From Paenibacillus kobensis NBRC 15729 (GTDB taxonomy: Bacteria > Bacillota > Bacilli > Paenibacillales > Paenibacillaceae): DNA of 57,314 nucleotides. Both the position numbers and the translations under genes were made by a program. The DNA lies in assembly GCF_004000825.1 (NCBI RefSeq), contig NZ_BILZ01000039.1, forward strand, positions 1 through 57,314, written 5' to 3'. The notes under the pieces are model-generated. The model searched no databases. It saw nothing but the letters and a program-made list of their open reading frames with translations, and was not told where the DNA came from. Positions 33,222-42,235 of this stretch are shown here, one piece after another (the stretch's first letter is position 1; every line of letters begins with the position of its first letter).

Positions 33222-34244
33222 TTATCTTCTCTTCGCAACGCTTTCACGAATAATCAGCTTGTTCGGCAGCAGCACTTTGACCGGCAGCTCGTGACGCTTG
33301 CCGAGACGATTAATTAAAAGCTGAACCGCCCAGTTGCCCATCTCGACGATTGGCATTCCCACAGTCGTCAGCATCGGGGATACATAACCGGACAGCTCGA
33401 TATTGTCCATGCTAATAATCGACAGCTGCTCCGGCACCTTGATTCTTGCCTCCGCGAATCGCCGCAGCGCGGCTATTGCTGCAATGTCGGTTGCACAGAA
33501 TACGGCAGTCGGAAGCGGCGAGGCTTTCGCCAGAAGCTCCTCGGCTCCCTGGTAGCCGCCAGGGCCGTTCTGCGGGCAGTTACTCACCCACTTATCGGAG
33601 TATTCCAGTCCGTGTTTGCGAATGATATCACAGTAGGCTTCATACCTTACCTCGTTTACCGTCTCACCAATATACCCGATTCGTTTGTGTCCATTGGCAA
33701 TCAAGTGCATCATCGCTATTTGCGTAGCTTCATACCCGTCGCATATGACCTGATCACAGCTAGCAGAAATGAAATTTCGCCCTACATAGACCAAATTTTT
33801 GTAATGCTTCTCGAGAAAGCTCATGCTGTCGTTACTGAAGCGGCCCAATATAATGGCGCCATCCGTATGTGATGATTCGATCTGATCCAGCAGCGTATCG
33901 GTTTCTATATCAAAGAGCGAGTAAGAATGACGAACGGCATAGCCCAGATCCAGCGCTTGCTGTTCGATGGCACGCGACATCTGCGCAAAGAAAGGATCAT
34001 CCTCCAATTGTCTGGTGCGCCCCAAGATGCACGAGATGGAAGGAGGGGACGACTTGCGGGAAGTACGTCTGCCAAGTTTGAGTTCTCTGGCATTCTGATC
34101 CGGTACATAACCGATTTCTCTCGCAAACCTCCAGACCCTGTCGCGAACTTCTTTGGTGGCAAAGCTATTGTCAGGGGAATTCAAAATACGCGATACCGTC
34201 GAGATAGATACACCCGCCATATTTGCGATCTGCTTTAAAGTCAT
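33222..34244 (-). CDS. LacI family regulator
   Basis: A 340-residue regulator with the LacI HTH MTLKQIANMAGVSISTVSRILN and hinge, then a periplasmic-binding-protein-like core (CATDIAAIAALRRFAEARIKVPEQLSIISMDNIELSGYVSPMLTTV, the signature of the inducer-binding C-subdomain). It resembles GalR/MelR/EbgR-type sugar regulators. GGGAG lies seven bases before the ATG at 34244; 26 extra upstream codons are not family-like. No sugar genes adjoin on its strand; the divergent neighbours are cysDN. The intergenic region contains LacI-like dyads (TTTGCGCAAA near 34314 and AAACGTTT at 34355), so autoregulation is likely. Confidence 0.9.
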   Translation of the reverse strand: MTLKQIANMAGVSISTVSRILNSPDNSFATKEVRDRVWRFAREIGYVPDQNARELKLGRRTSRKSSPPSISCILGRTRQLEDDPFFAQMSRAIEQQALDLGYAVRHSYSLFDIETDTLLDQIESSHTDGAIILGRFSNDSMSFLEKHYKNLVYVGRNFISASCDQVICDGYEATQIAMMHLIANGHKRIGYIGETVNEVRYEAYCDIIRKHGLEYSDKWVSNCPQNGPGGYQGAEELLAKASPLPTAVFCATDIAAIAALRRFAEARIKVPEQLSIISMDNIELSGYVSPMLTTVGMPIVEMGNWAVQLLINRLGKRHELPVKVLLPNKLIIRESVAKRR

Positions 34245-34313
34245 CAGACATCTCCCGCGTTCATGTAAGTTTACTGAGTATGATAGCTTGTTTTTACGCA
34301 AAATTAAAGTAGA

Positions 34314-34362
34314 TTTGCGCAAAGCGAACGCAATTTTTGCGAGAAATTTAGGTGAAACGTTT
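34314..34362. promoter_or_regulatory. LacI-type operator-like dyads
   Basis: TTTGCGCAAA (34314-34323) is a perfect 10-bp palindrome with a central CG-containing core, and AAACGTTT (34355-34362) is an 8-bp palindrome in a TGAAACGTTTGCG context that resembles LacI/GalR operators. Both lie upstream of the LacI gene and the cysDN operon. Confidence 0.4.
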
Positions 34363-34518
34363 GCGTAATCAATGCTGGTCTTCCATATCGAAAAACCATA
34401 TACTTAGATGAACATTATGCTGATTTTGTCGTGGGCTATGTCGAGGAAAAACGATATCAACCACATCGATATTTCGCAGTCCGCTGCGATTCAAATTAGC
34501 AATATAGGAGTGATACAC

Positions 34519-35415
34519 TTGTCGCTGACACACTTAGATAAACTTGAGGCAGAGGCGATCCACATTTTCCGGGAGGTTGCCGCTGAATGCGAACGCCCGG
34601 TTATGCTCTATTCGGTAGGCAAAGATTCATCGGTATTGCTGCACCTGGCATTGAAGGCCTTTTATCCTGAAAAGCTGCCATTCCCGCTGCTCCATGTCGA
34701 TACGAGTTGGAAATTCCAAGAAATGATTCAGTTCCGTGACCGCAGAGCGCAGGAGCTCGGCGTTGACCTGATTGTTCATCGCAACGAAGCCGCTATTGCA
34801 GAGGGCATCAATCCGTTCGATCACGGATCGGCGTATACGGACATTATGAAGACACAGACGCTCAAAGAAGCCCTGACGAAGCATCAGTTCACCGCCGCTT
34901 TCGGAGGCGCACGGCGTGATGAAGAGAAGTCCCGCGCGAAGGAGCGTATCTTCTCGTTCCGCAACGAGAAGCATGCATGGGATCCTAAGAACCAACGTCC
35001 GGAAATGTGGAAGCTTTACAATACCCGCATCAATAAGGGTGAAAGCATGCGCGTATTCCCAATCTCCAACTGGACGGAGAAGGACATCTGGCAGTATATC
35101 CAGCGCGAGAATATCGAGATTGTTCCGCTGTACTTTGCAGCAGAGCGTCCGGTTGTTGAGCGTGACGGCAACCTGATTATGGTGGACGATAGCCGCATGC
35201 GGCTGCTGCCAGGAGAAACGCCCGAGATGAAGACAGTGCGTTTCCGTACATTAGGCTGCTACCCTCTCACAGGCGGGGTTGAGTCGGAGGCGGATACGCT
35301 CGAAGAGGTTATCGCAGAGACGTTGTCAGCAACGACTTCCGAACGAACAAGCCGCGTCATTGACAAGGAAGCTGCAGGCAGCATGGAGCGGCGCAAACGG
35401 GAGGGGTATTTCTAA
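34519..35415 (+). CDS. cysD: sulfate adenylyltransferase subunit 2
   Basis: Forms adenosine 5'-phosphosulfate from ATP and sulfate in complex with the CysN GTPase. The 298-residue PAPS-reductase-like protein carries the PP-loop ([14 protein letters not shown]), [32 protein letters not shown] and [14 protein letters not shown], all diagnostic of CysD. The start is a TTG at 34519 with GGAG eight bases upstream, which gives the usual family length; the frame extends upstream without similarity. It overlaps cysN by one base (TAATG). Most Firmicutes use a single-chain Sat, so a CysDN pair is less usual. Confidence 0.93.
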   Translation: MSLTHLDKLEAEAIHIFREVAAECERPVMLYSVGKDSSVLLHLALKAFYPEKLPFPLLHVDTSWKFQEMIQFRDRRAQELGVDLIVHRNEAAIAEGINPFDHGSAYTDIMKTQTLKEALTKHQFTAAFGGARRDEEKSRAKERIFSFRNEKHAWDPKNQRPEMWKLYNTRINKGESMRVFPISNWTEKDIWQYIQRENIEIVPLYFAAERPVVERDGNLIMVDDSRMRLLPGETPEMKTVRFRTLGCYPLTGGVESEADTLEEVIAETLSATTSERTSRVIDKEAAGSMERRKREGYF

Positions 35416-37010
35416 TGAGTCAGACAACAAGCAGTCTTCTTAAATTTATAACTTGCGGCAGCGTGGACGACGGCAAGTCAACGCTTATCGGTCATATTCT
35501 TTACGATTCCAAAATGCTCTATGCCGACCAAGAGCAGGCCCTTATGCTGGACAGTCAGGTTGGCAGCCGCAACGGAGCGATCGACTATTCCCTGCTGCTT
35601 GACGGTCTGATGGCTGAGCGTGAACAAGGGATCACGATTGACGTTGCCTACCGTTACTTTAACACCGAGCGTCGCAGCTTTATCGTTGCCGATACGCCGG
35701 GACATGAAGAATATACTCGTAATATGGCCGTCGGCGCAGCTTTCGCCGATCTCGCTATCATCTTGATCGATGCTAAGCAAGGCGTTCTGGTGCAAACTCG
35801 CCGCCACGCTCGTATATGCGCGTTGATGGGGATTAAGCATTTTATATTCGCAGTGAACAAAATCGATCTGGTGGGCTACGATAAACAACGCTTCCTGCAA
35901 ATTACAGAGGATATTCAGCAGCTTCGTGATGAGCTTCGCTTGGAGAATGCGGTTATCATTCCGGTCTCGGCAACAGAAGGCGACAACGTAACGAAGCGCT
36001 CTGCCAATATGGAATGGTATAACGGTCCGGCATTGCTCGAGCATCTGGAAACGGTGGATCTTTCTACGGACAACACCGAAATCGGCTTCTACATGCCGGT
36101 TCAGCGCGTGAGCCGTCCGGATCACACCTTCCGCGGCTTCCAAGGACAGATTGAGACAGGCAAGGTTGAAGTCGGCGAGACGCTGACGATTCTGCCAAGC
36201 GGCGAGACGGCAATCGTTAAGTCTATTCATATCGGAGATAAGAACGCAGGCAGCGCTATCGCTGGGCAGCCGGTTACGATTCAGCTTGACCGCGAAGTCG
36301 ACGTTTCACGCGGCTGCGTGCTGACCAAGGATGCAGGCTTAAAAACGGCGACCACCATCACGACGACACTCTTGTGGATGGATGAACAACAGCTGGTTCC
36401 GAGCAAGGAATACTGGATTAAGCTGGGTACGAAGATGCTTCCGGCCGTGGTGACCGATCTGCACCATAAGGTAGACGTCAATAACGGCAGCTTGCTTGTG
36501 ACGGCTACCGCAGTCAAGAACGAGCTCGTCAGCTGCGATATCGTCGTCTCCGAACCTCTCGTTGTCGATGAGTTCCTGCAGCACAAAACGATGGGCGCAC
36601 TTATTCTGATTGACCGTGTCACCCATGCCACGGCAGCATGCGGTGTGGTTGTATCCGTAGGCAGCGAGAACCGGGATGGCGTGTTCTTACAGGATGGCGA
36701 TGCCAAGCAGCAAGTCAATCTGTTTGACAGCTTCTGGTTTGAGCCTGATGTGAACATGGTGCTGCGCCATAAGCATCCAGCCGCTACGTTCAACAAGGGA
36801 GATGTACTCCCTCTGCAAAGCGCTCAATGCGAATATCCTTCTGATTTCGATCTGCAGTCGGATGCTGGCTTCGCTAATATCCGCGGCGGCATCTTTACAG
36901 GCTTCGGCACTCGCGAGCCGCAATTGCCTTTACTTGATCTCAACGGACTGGAAGCAGGCACCGGTGACTTCGGCAAATACCGTAATATTCTCGTTCGCAA
37001 TAAAGGATAA
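35415..37010 (+). CDS. cysN: sulfate adenylyltransferase subunit 1 (GTPase)
   Basis: A 531-residue EF-Tu-like GTPase that drives the CysD reaction. G1 is GSVDDGKST, the switch region EREQGITIDVAYRYF, G3 DTPGHEEY, G4 NKID and G5 VSATEGD. It is longer than E. coli CysN (475) but has no APS-kinase domain, because the C-terminal sequence ends after the beta-barrel-like region (GIFTGFGTREPQLPLLDL and a short tail). It is translationally coupled to cysD and followed by a strong terminator. Confidence 0.92.
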   Translation: MSQTTSSLLKFITCGSVDDGKSTLIGHILYDSKMLYADQEQALMLDSQVGSRNGAIDYSLLLDGLMAEREQGITIDVAYRYFNTERRSFIVADTPGHEEYTRNMAVGAAFADLAIILIDAKQGVLVQTRRHARICALMGIKHFIFAVNKIDLVGYDKQRFLQITEDIQQLRDELRLENAVIIPVSATEGDNVTKRSANMEWYNGPALLEHLETVDLSTDNTEIGFYMPVQRVSRPDHTFRGFQGQIETGKVEVGETLTILPSGETAIVKSIHIGDKNAGSAIAGQPVTIQLDREVDVSRGCVLTKDAGLKTATTITTTLLWMDEQQLVPSKEYWIKLGTKMLPAVVTDLHHKVDVNNGSLLVTATAVKNELVSCDIVVSEPLVVDEFLQHKTMGALILIDRVTHATAACGVVVSVGSENRDGVFLQDGDAKQQVNLFDSFWFEPDVNMVLRHKHPAATFNKGDVLPLQSAQCEYPSDFDLQSDAGFANIRGGIFTGFGTREPQLPLLDLNGLEAGTGDFGKYRNILVRNKG

Positions 37011-37043
37011 GCCATAGAGACGGATAGACCGATCTATGAACAC

Positions 37044-37075
37044 AACCCAGTACCGTAGCGGTACTGGGTTATGTG
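37044..37075 (+). terminator. Rho-independent terminator of cysDN
   Basis: AACCCAGTACCG-TAG-CGGTACTGGGTT (37044-37070) is a perfect 12-bp stem with a three-base loop, 33 bases after the cysN stop. Confidence 0.88.
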
Positions 37076-37099
37076 TTATAGAGGCTTTATTTTTTATCT

Positions 37100-37525
37100 C
37101 TAGGATTGTTCGACATATCGTTTGAAGCTATCCATAATCGCTTGCCAGCCCGCCTTCTGGAACTCAACGGGGTGCGTGTTCTCCGGGTCGAAGATTTCAA
37201 CGACCTTCGTTGCGTCACCTTGTTCAACAAAACGAATGTCTACCTTCCGCCCGTCTCCGATTGTGTAGGAAATCGCCTCATGCAGCTTCACTTCATCGTA
37301 AATCCCGGCAAAATCGAAGCCCATGCTGCCATCTCTTGCTTCCATCCTTGTCAGGAACGCGCCGCCGGCTCGCAAATCGTTCTCCGCTCTTGGCGCATGC
37401 CAATCCTCTGAAGGCTGATTCCACTTCGTAATGTGGTCCGGCTTGGTCCAATAACTCCATACTTTGGCCACTGGGGCTTGAATGACAGTCTCTACGGTTA
37501 CTTTCGCTTGATTACTCGTTTCCAT
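37100..37525 (-). CDS. SRPBCC/AHSA1-type domain protein
   Basis: A 141-residue START-like protein: VTVETVIQAPVAKVWSYWTKPDHITKWN, GAFLTRMEARDGSMGFDFAGIYDEV and a long C-terminal helix GWQAIMDSFKRYVEQ. The family binds hydrophobic small molecules in a helix-grip fold; the substrate is unknown. It begins about 65 bp after the ECF sigma gene on the same strand and is probably co-transcribed. The start at 37525 lies after a GAGAGGTG element; a GTG four codons further up is possible. Confidence 0.8.
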   Translation of the reverse strand: METSNQAKVTVETVIQAPVAKVWSYWTKPDHITKWNQPSEDWHAPRAENDLRAGGAFLTRMEARDGSMGFDFAGIYDEVKLHEAISYTIGDGRKVDIRFVEQGDATKVVEIFDPENTHPVEFQKAGWQAIMDSFKRYVEQS

Positions 37526-37590
37526 ATTAATTAACACCTCTCTAGGGGATTTTGCTTCTCACTAATATAGACGAATGCCAATTGCCTTTT

Positions 37591-38547
37591 TCATCGGTCA
37601 ATTTGTTCTGGGAGGCCCAATCGAGAAAATAATTTGGTGTTTATGAAATTAAGAACATGGACTATTCGATTATCTTTCACTTCAAGCACGTGGATGCCCC
37701 ACGGCACCAGGACAGGTGCCTCCTCACTCGGCACATACTGCGCCAGAGCGGGATAACCGCCATTCACCGTAACCCGCAAAAACTTAGATCCCTCGCAATG
37801 CCAGCGTGTAAGCGCGAAGAACTTGGACAAATCGTCTTGGCCGCTGATCCACATGGCGAAAGGCGGCATGGACATACAGCCTTCCTCATGGAACAACGAC
37901 ACAAGCGCATCGATATTAAATTGTTCGAAGGCTTCCACATAACGCGAGAGGAGATCAGAATCGGGATGGACATCCATCTTGCTGTATTCATCCGAACGAA
38001 GCTGCGTTCGGTCCATCGTCTCCCTGGCTCGTTGCAACGCGCTGTTCACCGCTGCCGGCGTTATCCCTAACGTTTCTGCGATTTGCTTGGAGGACCATTC
38101 AAAGACGTCCTTCAGAATGAGTACCGCCCGTTGCCGGGGCGGCAACGTTTGCAAGAGTGCAATAAAGCAGAGCTGAAGGGTATCCTTGCGAACGAGAATG
38201 TCTTCCGGATTCTCCCCAAATTCAGGCGCGGGCCAGATCCAGGACGATTCCGGCAGCACTTCGTTCGGTTCGACAATGGAGACCGCTGGGTCGGCTAGGT
38301 CAACGGGAAGAGTGCGCCGCTTGGATTGCCTCAGCTTGTCCAAGCATAAGTTCGACGCTATACGGTAGATCCAGGTCTTAATGGATGAATCCTGCCTGAA
38401 CTTGCTCCAGCTTTGCCATGCCCGAATGCTGGTTTCCTGAACAGCATCGTCAGCGTCATCCATGGATCCTAACATTCGGTAACAGAACGATGTTAGCCCC
38501 GGTTTAAAGCTTTCAAATAACTTCATATCAAAAGCTGCTTCGTTCAT
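37591..38547 (-). CDS. ECF sigma factor with SnoaL-like C-terminal domain
   Basis: A 318-residue sigma-70 family protein. Region 2 is in residues ~15-80 (FCYRMLGSMDDADDAVQETSIRAWQSW ... TWIYRIASNLCLDKLRQSKRR), region 4 in ~130-180 (LPPRQRAVLILKDVFEWSSKQIAETLGITPAAVNSALQRARE). Residues ~195-318 form an NTF2/SnoaL-like domain (LLSRYVEAFEQFNIDALVSLFHEEG...MPPFAMWISG) as in the SigJ/SigG-type ECF groups, which have no anti-sigma factor and are thought to be controlled by the fused domain. AGGAGG precedes the ATG. Confidence 0.88.
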   Translation of the reverse strand: MNEAAFDMKLFESFKPGLTSFCYRMLGSMDDADDAVQETSIRAWQSWSKFRQDSSIKTWIYRIASNLCLDKLRQSKRRTLPVDLADPAVSIVEPNEVLPESSWIWPAPEFGENPEDILVRKDTLQLCFIALLQTLPPRQRAVLILKDVFEWSSKQIAETLGITPAAVNSALQRARETMDRTQLRSDEYSKMDVHPDSDLLSRYVEAFEQFNIDALVSLFHEEGCMSMPPFAMWISGQDDLSKFFALTRWHCEGSKFLRVTVNGGYPALAQYVPSEEAPVLVPWGIHVLEVKDNRIVHVLNFINTKLFSRLGLPEQIDR

Positions 38548-38742
38548 CTTGGCCTCCTAGAGTCGATGTCCTTCCAATATTCTACTTTACTCCGATTATA
38601 ACTTATGAGCCGGATTGTACGGATCTTTTTGGTCATTTTGTACAAAAAATAGAGTGTAATGTAAAAGAAAACGGAGTGCGAATTCATTATGCTGAAATAG
38701 GAAGAAATGAAGCATAGTCCATTAAGAGAGGTTGGTTATCAA

Positions 38743-39189
38743 ATGACTCAAGAAGCGAACAACAACTTGGAATTGGTTCGAAGATTTTTCGAGTGTTACG
38801 GAAGCGGCGACTTAGATACGATGAAGCGCGAAATCTTAGCCGAAGACGTGACGTGGATTATTCCCGGCCACCATCCGCTGGCAGGCGTGAAGAATGGTGC
38901 GGATGAGATCATTCAATATTTTGCTACCATTGCCGCAGCGAATTTCAAAGCCGAAGTGATTTCGCTTTCCGCCAGTGAGAACCATGTCGTCGATGTGCAT
39001 CGCGGTTGGGGAGAGTACGGCGAACATCAAGTGGATATGAACTGGGTTCTTGTCTACCGAATCGAGAATGGACGTATTAAGCAAGCCCAGAACTTTGCCG
39101 TGGATCAGCACAAAGCCGACCAGTTCTTCTGGAACGTGTGGGGGGACGAACTGAAACCCGTTCCGGATCGGCTGAGAAGCAAGAATTAG
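38743..39189 (+). CDS. SnoaL/NTF2-like protein
   Basis: A 148-residue ketosteroid isomerase-like protein (NLELVRRFFECYGSGDLDTMKREILAEDVTWIIPGHHPLAG...GADEIIQYFATI). Conserved D and W positions define the cone-shaped pocket, but the activity is unknown. The start is taken at 38743; an ATG 12 codons upstream at 38707 with AGGA is an alternative. It is divergent from the ECF sigma factor gene whose C-terminal domain has the same fold, suggesting common control. Confidence 0.8.
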   Translation: MTQEANNNLELVRRFFECYGSGDLDTMKREILAEDVTWIIPGHHPLAGVKNGADEIIQYFATIAAANFKAEVISLSASENHVVDVHRGWGEYGEHQVDMNWVLVYRIENGRIKQAQNFAVDQHKADQFFWNVWGDELKPVPDRLRSKN

Positions 39190-39266
39190 GATGACGGAGG
39201 TAACCGCCTCAACGCCCGTCATCGACTGGTCCGAACATTTCTCGGAATTGAAGTCCGACCGCTCAG

Positions 39267-39584
39267 CTAGATAAGCTCGCAACTCTTTTCGTACTCACGC
39301 GGTGTAAGGCCGGTCGCTCTTTTGAAGTGTCTATGGAAGTGACTTTGGTTAGCGAAACCGAGCTGGAGTGCGACTTCCGATAACACAAATTCCTTGCGCT
39401 TCAGAAGCTCCTTGGCTTTCTCGATTCTCAGATGGAGGAAGTATTGATAAGGCGTATAGCCGGTCGCTTGTTTGAACAGACGGTTGACATGCGTCGGACT
39501 GAGATGGACGACTGACGATAATTCCGCTAAGGAAATATCCCGATCTAAGTTTGCTTTCATATAATCTATGAGCCTGCTGAACAC
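39267..39584 (-). CDS. minimal AraC-type DNA-binding protein
   Basis: A 105-residue protein that consists only of the double-HTH AraC domain (FSRLIDYMKANLDRDISLAELSSVVHLSPTHVNRLFKQATGYTPYQYFLHLRIEKAKELLKRKEFVLSEVALQLGFANQSHFHRHFKRATG). The N-terminal ligand-binding domain of usual AraC proteins (total ~280) is absent. The GTG at 39584 has GGAAGG upstream. It starts 25 bp after the YrdB-like gene. Either a natural stand-alone regulator or a truncated gene; the intact ribosome binding site favours the former. Confidence 0.75.
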   Translation of the reverse strand: MFSRLIDYMKANLDRDISLAELSSVVHLSPTHVNRLFKQATGYTPYQYFLHLRIEKAKELLKRKEFVLSEVALQLGFANQSHFHRHFKRATGLTPREYEKSCELI

Positions 39585-39609
39585 TTCATCGTTCCTTCCT
39601 TTCGGTGAA

Positions 39610-39945
39610 TTACTGTAAAGAATAGACCAGCAGCGTCGTACAGTAGGCAATCGACAGGAGGAGGATCGCCAGCGTCCTCCTCCTTCTCGCATATAAGGAG
39701 AGCGCGGCTAATGCAAATACGGCTAACTGCAGGATGATGCTTGCCCATAAAGGAGGCGGAATCGAAGCCCGGGGCGAGAGAAAGGTGCCCCACATATAGA
39801 TGACAGCGATCGGAGTACCGAGCCCCAGTGAAATTCGTACCGGCAGATTCGCCTTGAGCCGGAAGCCCCAGTAGCCGAAAGCTGCGAACGCGGCGATCTC
39901 CAGAATAAAACACAACGGATCGAGCACATATTGAACGATGTCCAT
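39610..39945 (-). CDS. YrdB-like membrane protein (DUF2568)
   Basis: A 111-residue four-helix membrane protein resembling the YrdB family (IVQYVLDPLCFILEIAAFAAFGYWGFRLKAN ... WGTFLSPRASIPP). The function is unknown. The ATG has AGGATAGG close by. It heads a two-gene unit with the small AraC-type protein. Confidence 0.75.
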   Translation of the reverse strand: MDIVQYVLDPLCFILEIAAFAAFGYWGFRLKANLPVRISLGLGTPIAVIYMWGTFLSPRASIPPPLWASIILQLAVFALAALSLYARRRRTLAILLLSIAYCTTLLVYSLQ

Positions 39946-40171
39946 GTCCTATCCTTTCTAGTCGGTGCCCCGCGAGCTTTCCGTGCGGACCATCCAACCG
40001 GACAATTTGATTTAAGTTCCATAAGATAACCATAATTGATTTATTGGAAGTACGTAAGGAGGCACTTTAAAGTGGCCTGCGCACTCCATGATTACTGCAG
40101 AAAAACCGCAGCATCGATAATCCAGATTATATGCATTTAGCCTGCTGATTCTGTGTTGATTTCGGCCATAT

Positions 40172-40215
40172 AAAAAAATGCAGAGCGATGGCGGTCATTC
40201 CACCATGCTCTGCAT
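40172..40215 (-). terminator. strong terminator of the VOC gene
   Basis: ATGCAGAGC (40178-40186) pairs with GCTCTGCAT (40207-40215) with additional ATGG/CCAT pairing inside. On the minus strand a seven-T run follows (complement of 40172-40178). It ends the gene at 40244. Confidence 0.88.
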
Positions 40216-40243
40216 ATAGGGCCAACATACCGATCTAATTTGA

Positions 40244-41008
40244 TTACCCGACGACTTCAACTATTCCAATATTATTTCCCTCGATATCAATAAACTCAAA
40301 TGATTTCAATCCGTTCTCTTCGTTAAGTGGGGATAATGATACACCCTTTCCAAACAGCTCTTTATACATCTGGAAAGCGTTAGACGATTGAAGTACATAC
40401 GGTGTATGGGCCAAACGATTTACATTCGGGGTTTCCGCGAATACCATTCCATCCCGCTGAAGATAGTCCGCCGCCGCATATTTTATCGTCAGATTATGTT
40501 CATCGGTATTACTGATGTATCCGGCCCCTCCTGTGAACGACCAGCGTTTGAATGTGAGGCCGAAAGTATCCGAATACCATTCGATAGCTCGATCGATGTT
40601 TCTAACTGCCAGAAATGTCGCACAAACAGCAATATTTTCTTCCAAGTCAATATGGGCCGGCTTTTCTGCACCGACAAGTCCGATCCTATTCCCGTCGGAG
40701 TCAAAGAAATCAACGCAGTGAAATCCATCTGAAATAGATGATTTAGATAGTCGGACCCCTTTTTCAAGCAGCATCTCTACTGTCCTCGGCATATTATGAG
40801 ACTCCAGATTAAATGGGATATGCGTATATCGATTAAGCTCATTGGATTGTACCACGACGATTGATGTATGGTTGGAAAAGTTGATTTTAGCTTTTTCTTC
40901 GAAGCGCCATTCTATCTCCGCTCCAAATACTCTCGTAAACCATTCGATCGATCTCGTTAGATCAGCAACGGGCAAATAGATCTCATGTATACAAAGCAGA
41001 CTCACCAT
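40244..41008 (-). CDS. tandem VOC (glyoxalase-fold) protein
   Basis: A 254-residue protein with two glyoxalase/bleomycin-resistance modules. The first (residues ~1-120) begins IHEIYLPVADLTRSIEWFTRVFGAEIEW and ends DGNRIGLVG; the second (~128-254) begins FLAVRNIDRAIEWYSDTFGLTFKR and ends DIEGNNIGIVEV. Such paired modules form metal-dependent dioxygenases, lyases or binding proteins; the reaction is unknown. The start is one of three adjacent codons after AAGGGG. It is monocistronic. Confidence 0.8.
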   Translation of the reverse strand: MVSLLCIHEIYLPVADLTRSIEWFTRVFGAEIEWRFEEKAKINFSNHTSIVVVQSNELNRYTHIPFNLESHNMPRTVEMLLEKGVRLSKSSISDGFHCVDFFDSDGNRIGLVGAEKPAHIDLEENIAVCATFLAVRNIDRAIEWYSDTFGLTFKRWSFTGGAGYISNTDEHNLTIKYAAADYLQRDGMVFAETPNVNRLAHTPYVLQSSNAFQMYKELFGKGVSLSPLNEENGLKSFEFIDIEGNNIGIVEVVG

Positions 41009-41182
41009 CATGCCCCTTTCTAAACGGTGAACATCATGTACCATTCTTATATTGGATTTTTTTACAAATACCTCTTGATTATATTCCGGTATATATTAAT
41101 AGTCTATACGTCGACCAGACTTCGGAGAGGCAATCACAGTAGAATAACCGATTAGTACACCGCTAGGGTGGGGTTTTATTGA

Positions 41183-42151
41183 TTATAATTTCCGCACTGG
41201 CCGGATATACTTCCAGAACCGCTCCGGATTATATGAGAAGTACATGATTCTACCGGGGGAAGTGTCCAAGCCGTAACCGGTGCCTGCAAAATCAAAAGCT
41301 GCCATTGCCTTTTCCATCTTTTCCTCCACACTACGATTCTCCTGCTCATAATCGAATGGCCCATGTTCAAAAACAATATACTCGGCTTCGGGAACATCAA
41401 TCATAAGCAGTTGTGACGGTACTTCACCTTTATAATCACAAGGAAGACGTGCACCATAACACTCTGTACGCGGAATACCCCAATCGCAGAGTCTGCCGTC
41501 CGGGTCATTCATGTACGCCATAATCTGACCGCTGCCGCCGTTAGATTCGCTCCCGCCGTCGTCATCCAATTTGCCCTTAATACTATCGAGTAAGCCGCAA
41601 ATGGTATCGCAGTCCTGCCCCGGAATGAGGCTTTGCTTTTGCCAGAAATCCCAATACCCATTACTCTCATAATTCTTAATGTGCAAAAATTGGTGTGCGG
41701 GAATGGTTACAAAATAAATTTTAACATCATCAGTAGACTTCATCATACCAATCTCCCCAAGTCCGAAAAAGTAGCGGTCGAAAGGGTTTATTTTTGTACG
41801 AAGGGCGACAGGCATAGGCTGTTTTCGGTATTCGCTTGGCGTTACACCATATGTCCCCTTGAAAGCTCTGGTAAAAGCTTCATGTGATGAAAAACCATAA
41901 TCAAACGCAACATCCAAAATGCTTTTTTCACTATCCCGAACCTCTTTTAGTGCAAAGGCTAATTTTCTATGCCGCAAATAATCCCTAAATGGCATACCCG
42001 ATATTTCCTTGAATTTTCTCGTCGCATGAAATTCGGAATACCCTAACTTGCGGGAAAGAAATCGCAGCGTTATGGCTTCACCGTTACGATTTCTAATACA
42101 CTCGTCAATTTCATCAACGATGATTTGGATTTGCTTGTGCCACTCGTACAT
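41183..42151 (-). CDS. AraC-type regulator with GyrI-like effector domain
   Basis: A 322-residue regulator. The N-terminal AraC double HTH (LRFLSRKLGYSEFHATRKFKEISGMPFRDYLRHRKLAFALKEVRD...DVAFDYGFSSHEAFTRAFKGTYGVTPSEYRK) occupies residues ~20-115. Residues ~150-320 resemble the GyrI-like small-molecule-binding domain (IYFVTIPAHQFLHIKNYE ... EAEYIVFEHGPF). This layout is common to regulators of drug or solvent response such as Rob. AGGTG lies eight bases before the ATG at 42151. The target is unknown. Confidence 0.85.
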   Translation of the reverse strand: MYEWHKQIQIIVDEIDECIRNRNGEAITLRFLSRKLGYSEFHATRKFKEISGMPFRDYLRHRKLAFALKEVRDSEKSILDVAFDYGFSSHEAFTRAFKGTYGVTPSEYRKQPMPVALRTKINPFDRYFFGLGEIGMMKSTDDVKIYFVTIPAHQFLHIKNYESNGYWDFWQKQSLIPGQDCDTICGLLDSIKGKLDDDGGSESNGGSGQIMAYMNDPDGRLCDWGIPRTECYGARLPCDYKGEVPSQLLMIDVPEAEYIVFEHGPFDYEQENRSVEEKMEKAMAAFDFAGTGYGLDTSPGRIMYFSYNPERFWKYIRPVRKL

Positions 42152-42235
42152 TCGTCTGCTCACCTCGTTTCAACCATTCTATAGTTATTCTAGAGGAGTA
42201 TAAATTGCATGGCTTGATTCTACTTGCGGTTTAAC

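Noticed and set aside
35478-36230. 250-codon minus-strand frame inside cysN
   Set aside because: Opposite strand of a highly conserved GTPase domain; no start context.
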